Below, piece after piece: positions 63,765 to 64,000 of a stretch of DNA of 64,000 bases. Every line of letters begins with the position of its first letter. Position 1 is the stretch's first letter. Made by a program: the position numbers and the translations under genes. A model generated the notes under the pieces. The model saw nothing but the letters and a program-made list of their open reading frames with translations, was not told where the DNA came from and searched no databases. The stretch comes from Fusobacterium naviforme (GTDB taxonomy: Bacteria > Bacillota > Clostridia > Lachnospirales > Lachnospiraceae), in assembly GCA_003014445.1 (NCBI GenBank), contig PYGH01000002.1, positions 62,001 to 126,000 of the forward strand. Reading direction: 5' to 3'.

Positions 63765-64000
63765 ATGTTGTTCACAATGAACCTTCAGCTGCATGCTCAT
63801 AAGAAAGGTGTAGGCTCCACCAAGAACGGCCGTGACTCCGAGTCCAAGCGCCTTGGCGCGAAGAGAGCGGACGGTCAGTTTGTTCTTGCCGGAAATATCC
63901 TTTACAGACAGCGCGGCACACATATTCATCCGGGAACCAATGTCGGCAGAGGCTCCGATGATACCCTGTTTGCAAAGGCAGACGGTATCGTCAGATTTGA
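63765..64000 (+). CDS. rpmA: 50S ribosomal protein L27 (5' part, runs off the window)
   Basis: The N-terminus [31 protein letters not shown] carries a short extension of about 10 residues before the mature AHKKG, as expected for a Prp substrate. Cleavage is predicted between His10 and Ala11. GGAGG at 63753-63757 lies 7 bp before ATG 63765; ATG 63762 is also in frame. The C-terminus is beyond the window. Confidence 0.95.
   Translation, partial: MLFTMNLQLHAHKKGVGSTKNGRDSESKRLGAKRADGQFVLAGNILYRQRGTHIHPGTNVGRGSDDTLFAKADGIVRF

Overview
The window looks like chromosomal core-genome DNA from a Gram-positive Clostridia bacterium, most likely a member of the Lachnospiraceae with moderate GC content. 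The evidence is gene order and family-specific proteins: the rimP-nusA-ylxR-ylxQ-infB cluster, dnaG-rpoD-trmK, rpmB/asp23/fakA/recG, ytfI-ytfJ, Prp with an N-extended L27, RecU, a thrS T-box and ribosomal leaders, all with strong AGGAGG ribosome binding sites and many TTG/GTG starts. I see no prophage, CRISPR array or intact insertion sequence. Species was not assigned.

Layout. 1-2421: the tail of a helicase and htpG. 2422-11003: a long translation operon (rimP, nusA, ylxR, ylxQ, infB, rbfA, nrnA, truB, ribF). 11004-13714: rpsO and pnp, each followed by a hairpin. 13753-17427: mgtE and T-box-controlled thrS. 17428-18921: L20-type leader, infC (AUC start), rpmI and rplT. 18941-19338: two divergent tRNA-Leu genes. 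19339-19867: a non-coding stretch with TGTAGTCA repeats and a 79-bp hairpin repeat. 19868-26373: dgt, dnaG, rpoD, trmK and a TGS-type nucleoside kinase. 26446-26810: RNase P RNA. 26825-29557: glpK-glpF behind an attenuated leader. 29558-31846: a small six-cysteine repeat ORF and an AbgT transporter. 31921-36552: pyrBI (minus strand), a split two-gene purH equivalent and galE. 36566-39321: dprA and comM (minus strand). 39543-45407: yicC, gmk, rpoZ, rimO, pgsA, cinA-type pncC, a small unknown gene, ytfI and ytfJ. 45572-57575: rpmB (minus strand), asp23, fakA, recG, an L,D-transpeptidase, rsmD, coaD, a coiled-coil protein, an RsmB/F-type methyltransferase, an RsuA-HAD fusion and an SDR. 57597-62894: rluA family, recU, the TIGR03960/TIGR03936 radical-SAM pair and an RNase E/G homologue. 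62895-64000: L21 leader, rplU, prp and rpmA (cut by the window end).

Most genes serve translation: initiation factors, ribosomal proteins, rRNA/tRNA modification and RNA decay. They are controlled by classic RNA leaders (T-box, L20, L21, a probable S15 leader and a glpK attenuator). The most unusual item is a short ORF at 29706-29891, below usual gene-calling size, built of four 16-residue units with a C-x-I-N-x-x-N-C core. Its well-placed ATG is immediately followed by a stop codon. Other unusual points are the separate eukaryote-like AICAR transformylase with a PurO-type cyclohydrolase, the RsuA-HAD fusion, a ThrRS without a TGS domain, the non-AUG infC start, and a tandem hairpin repeat that may be a dispersed element.
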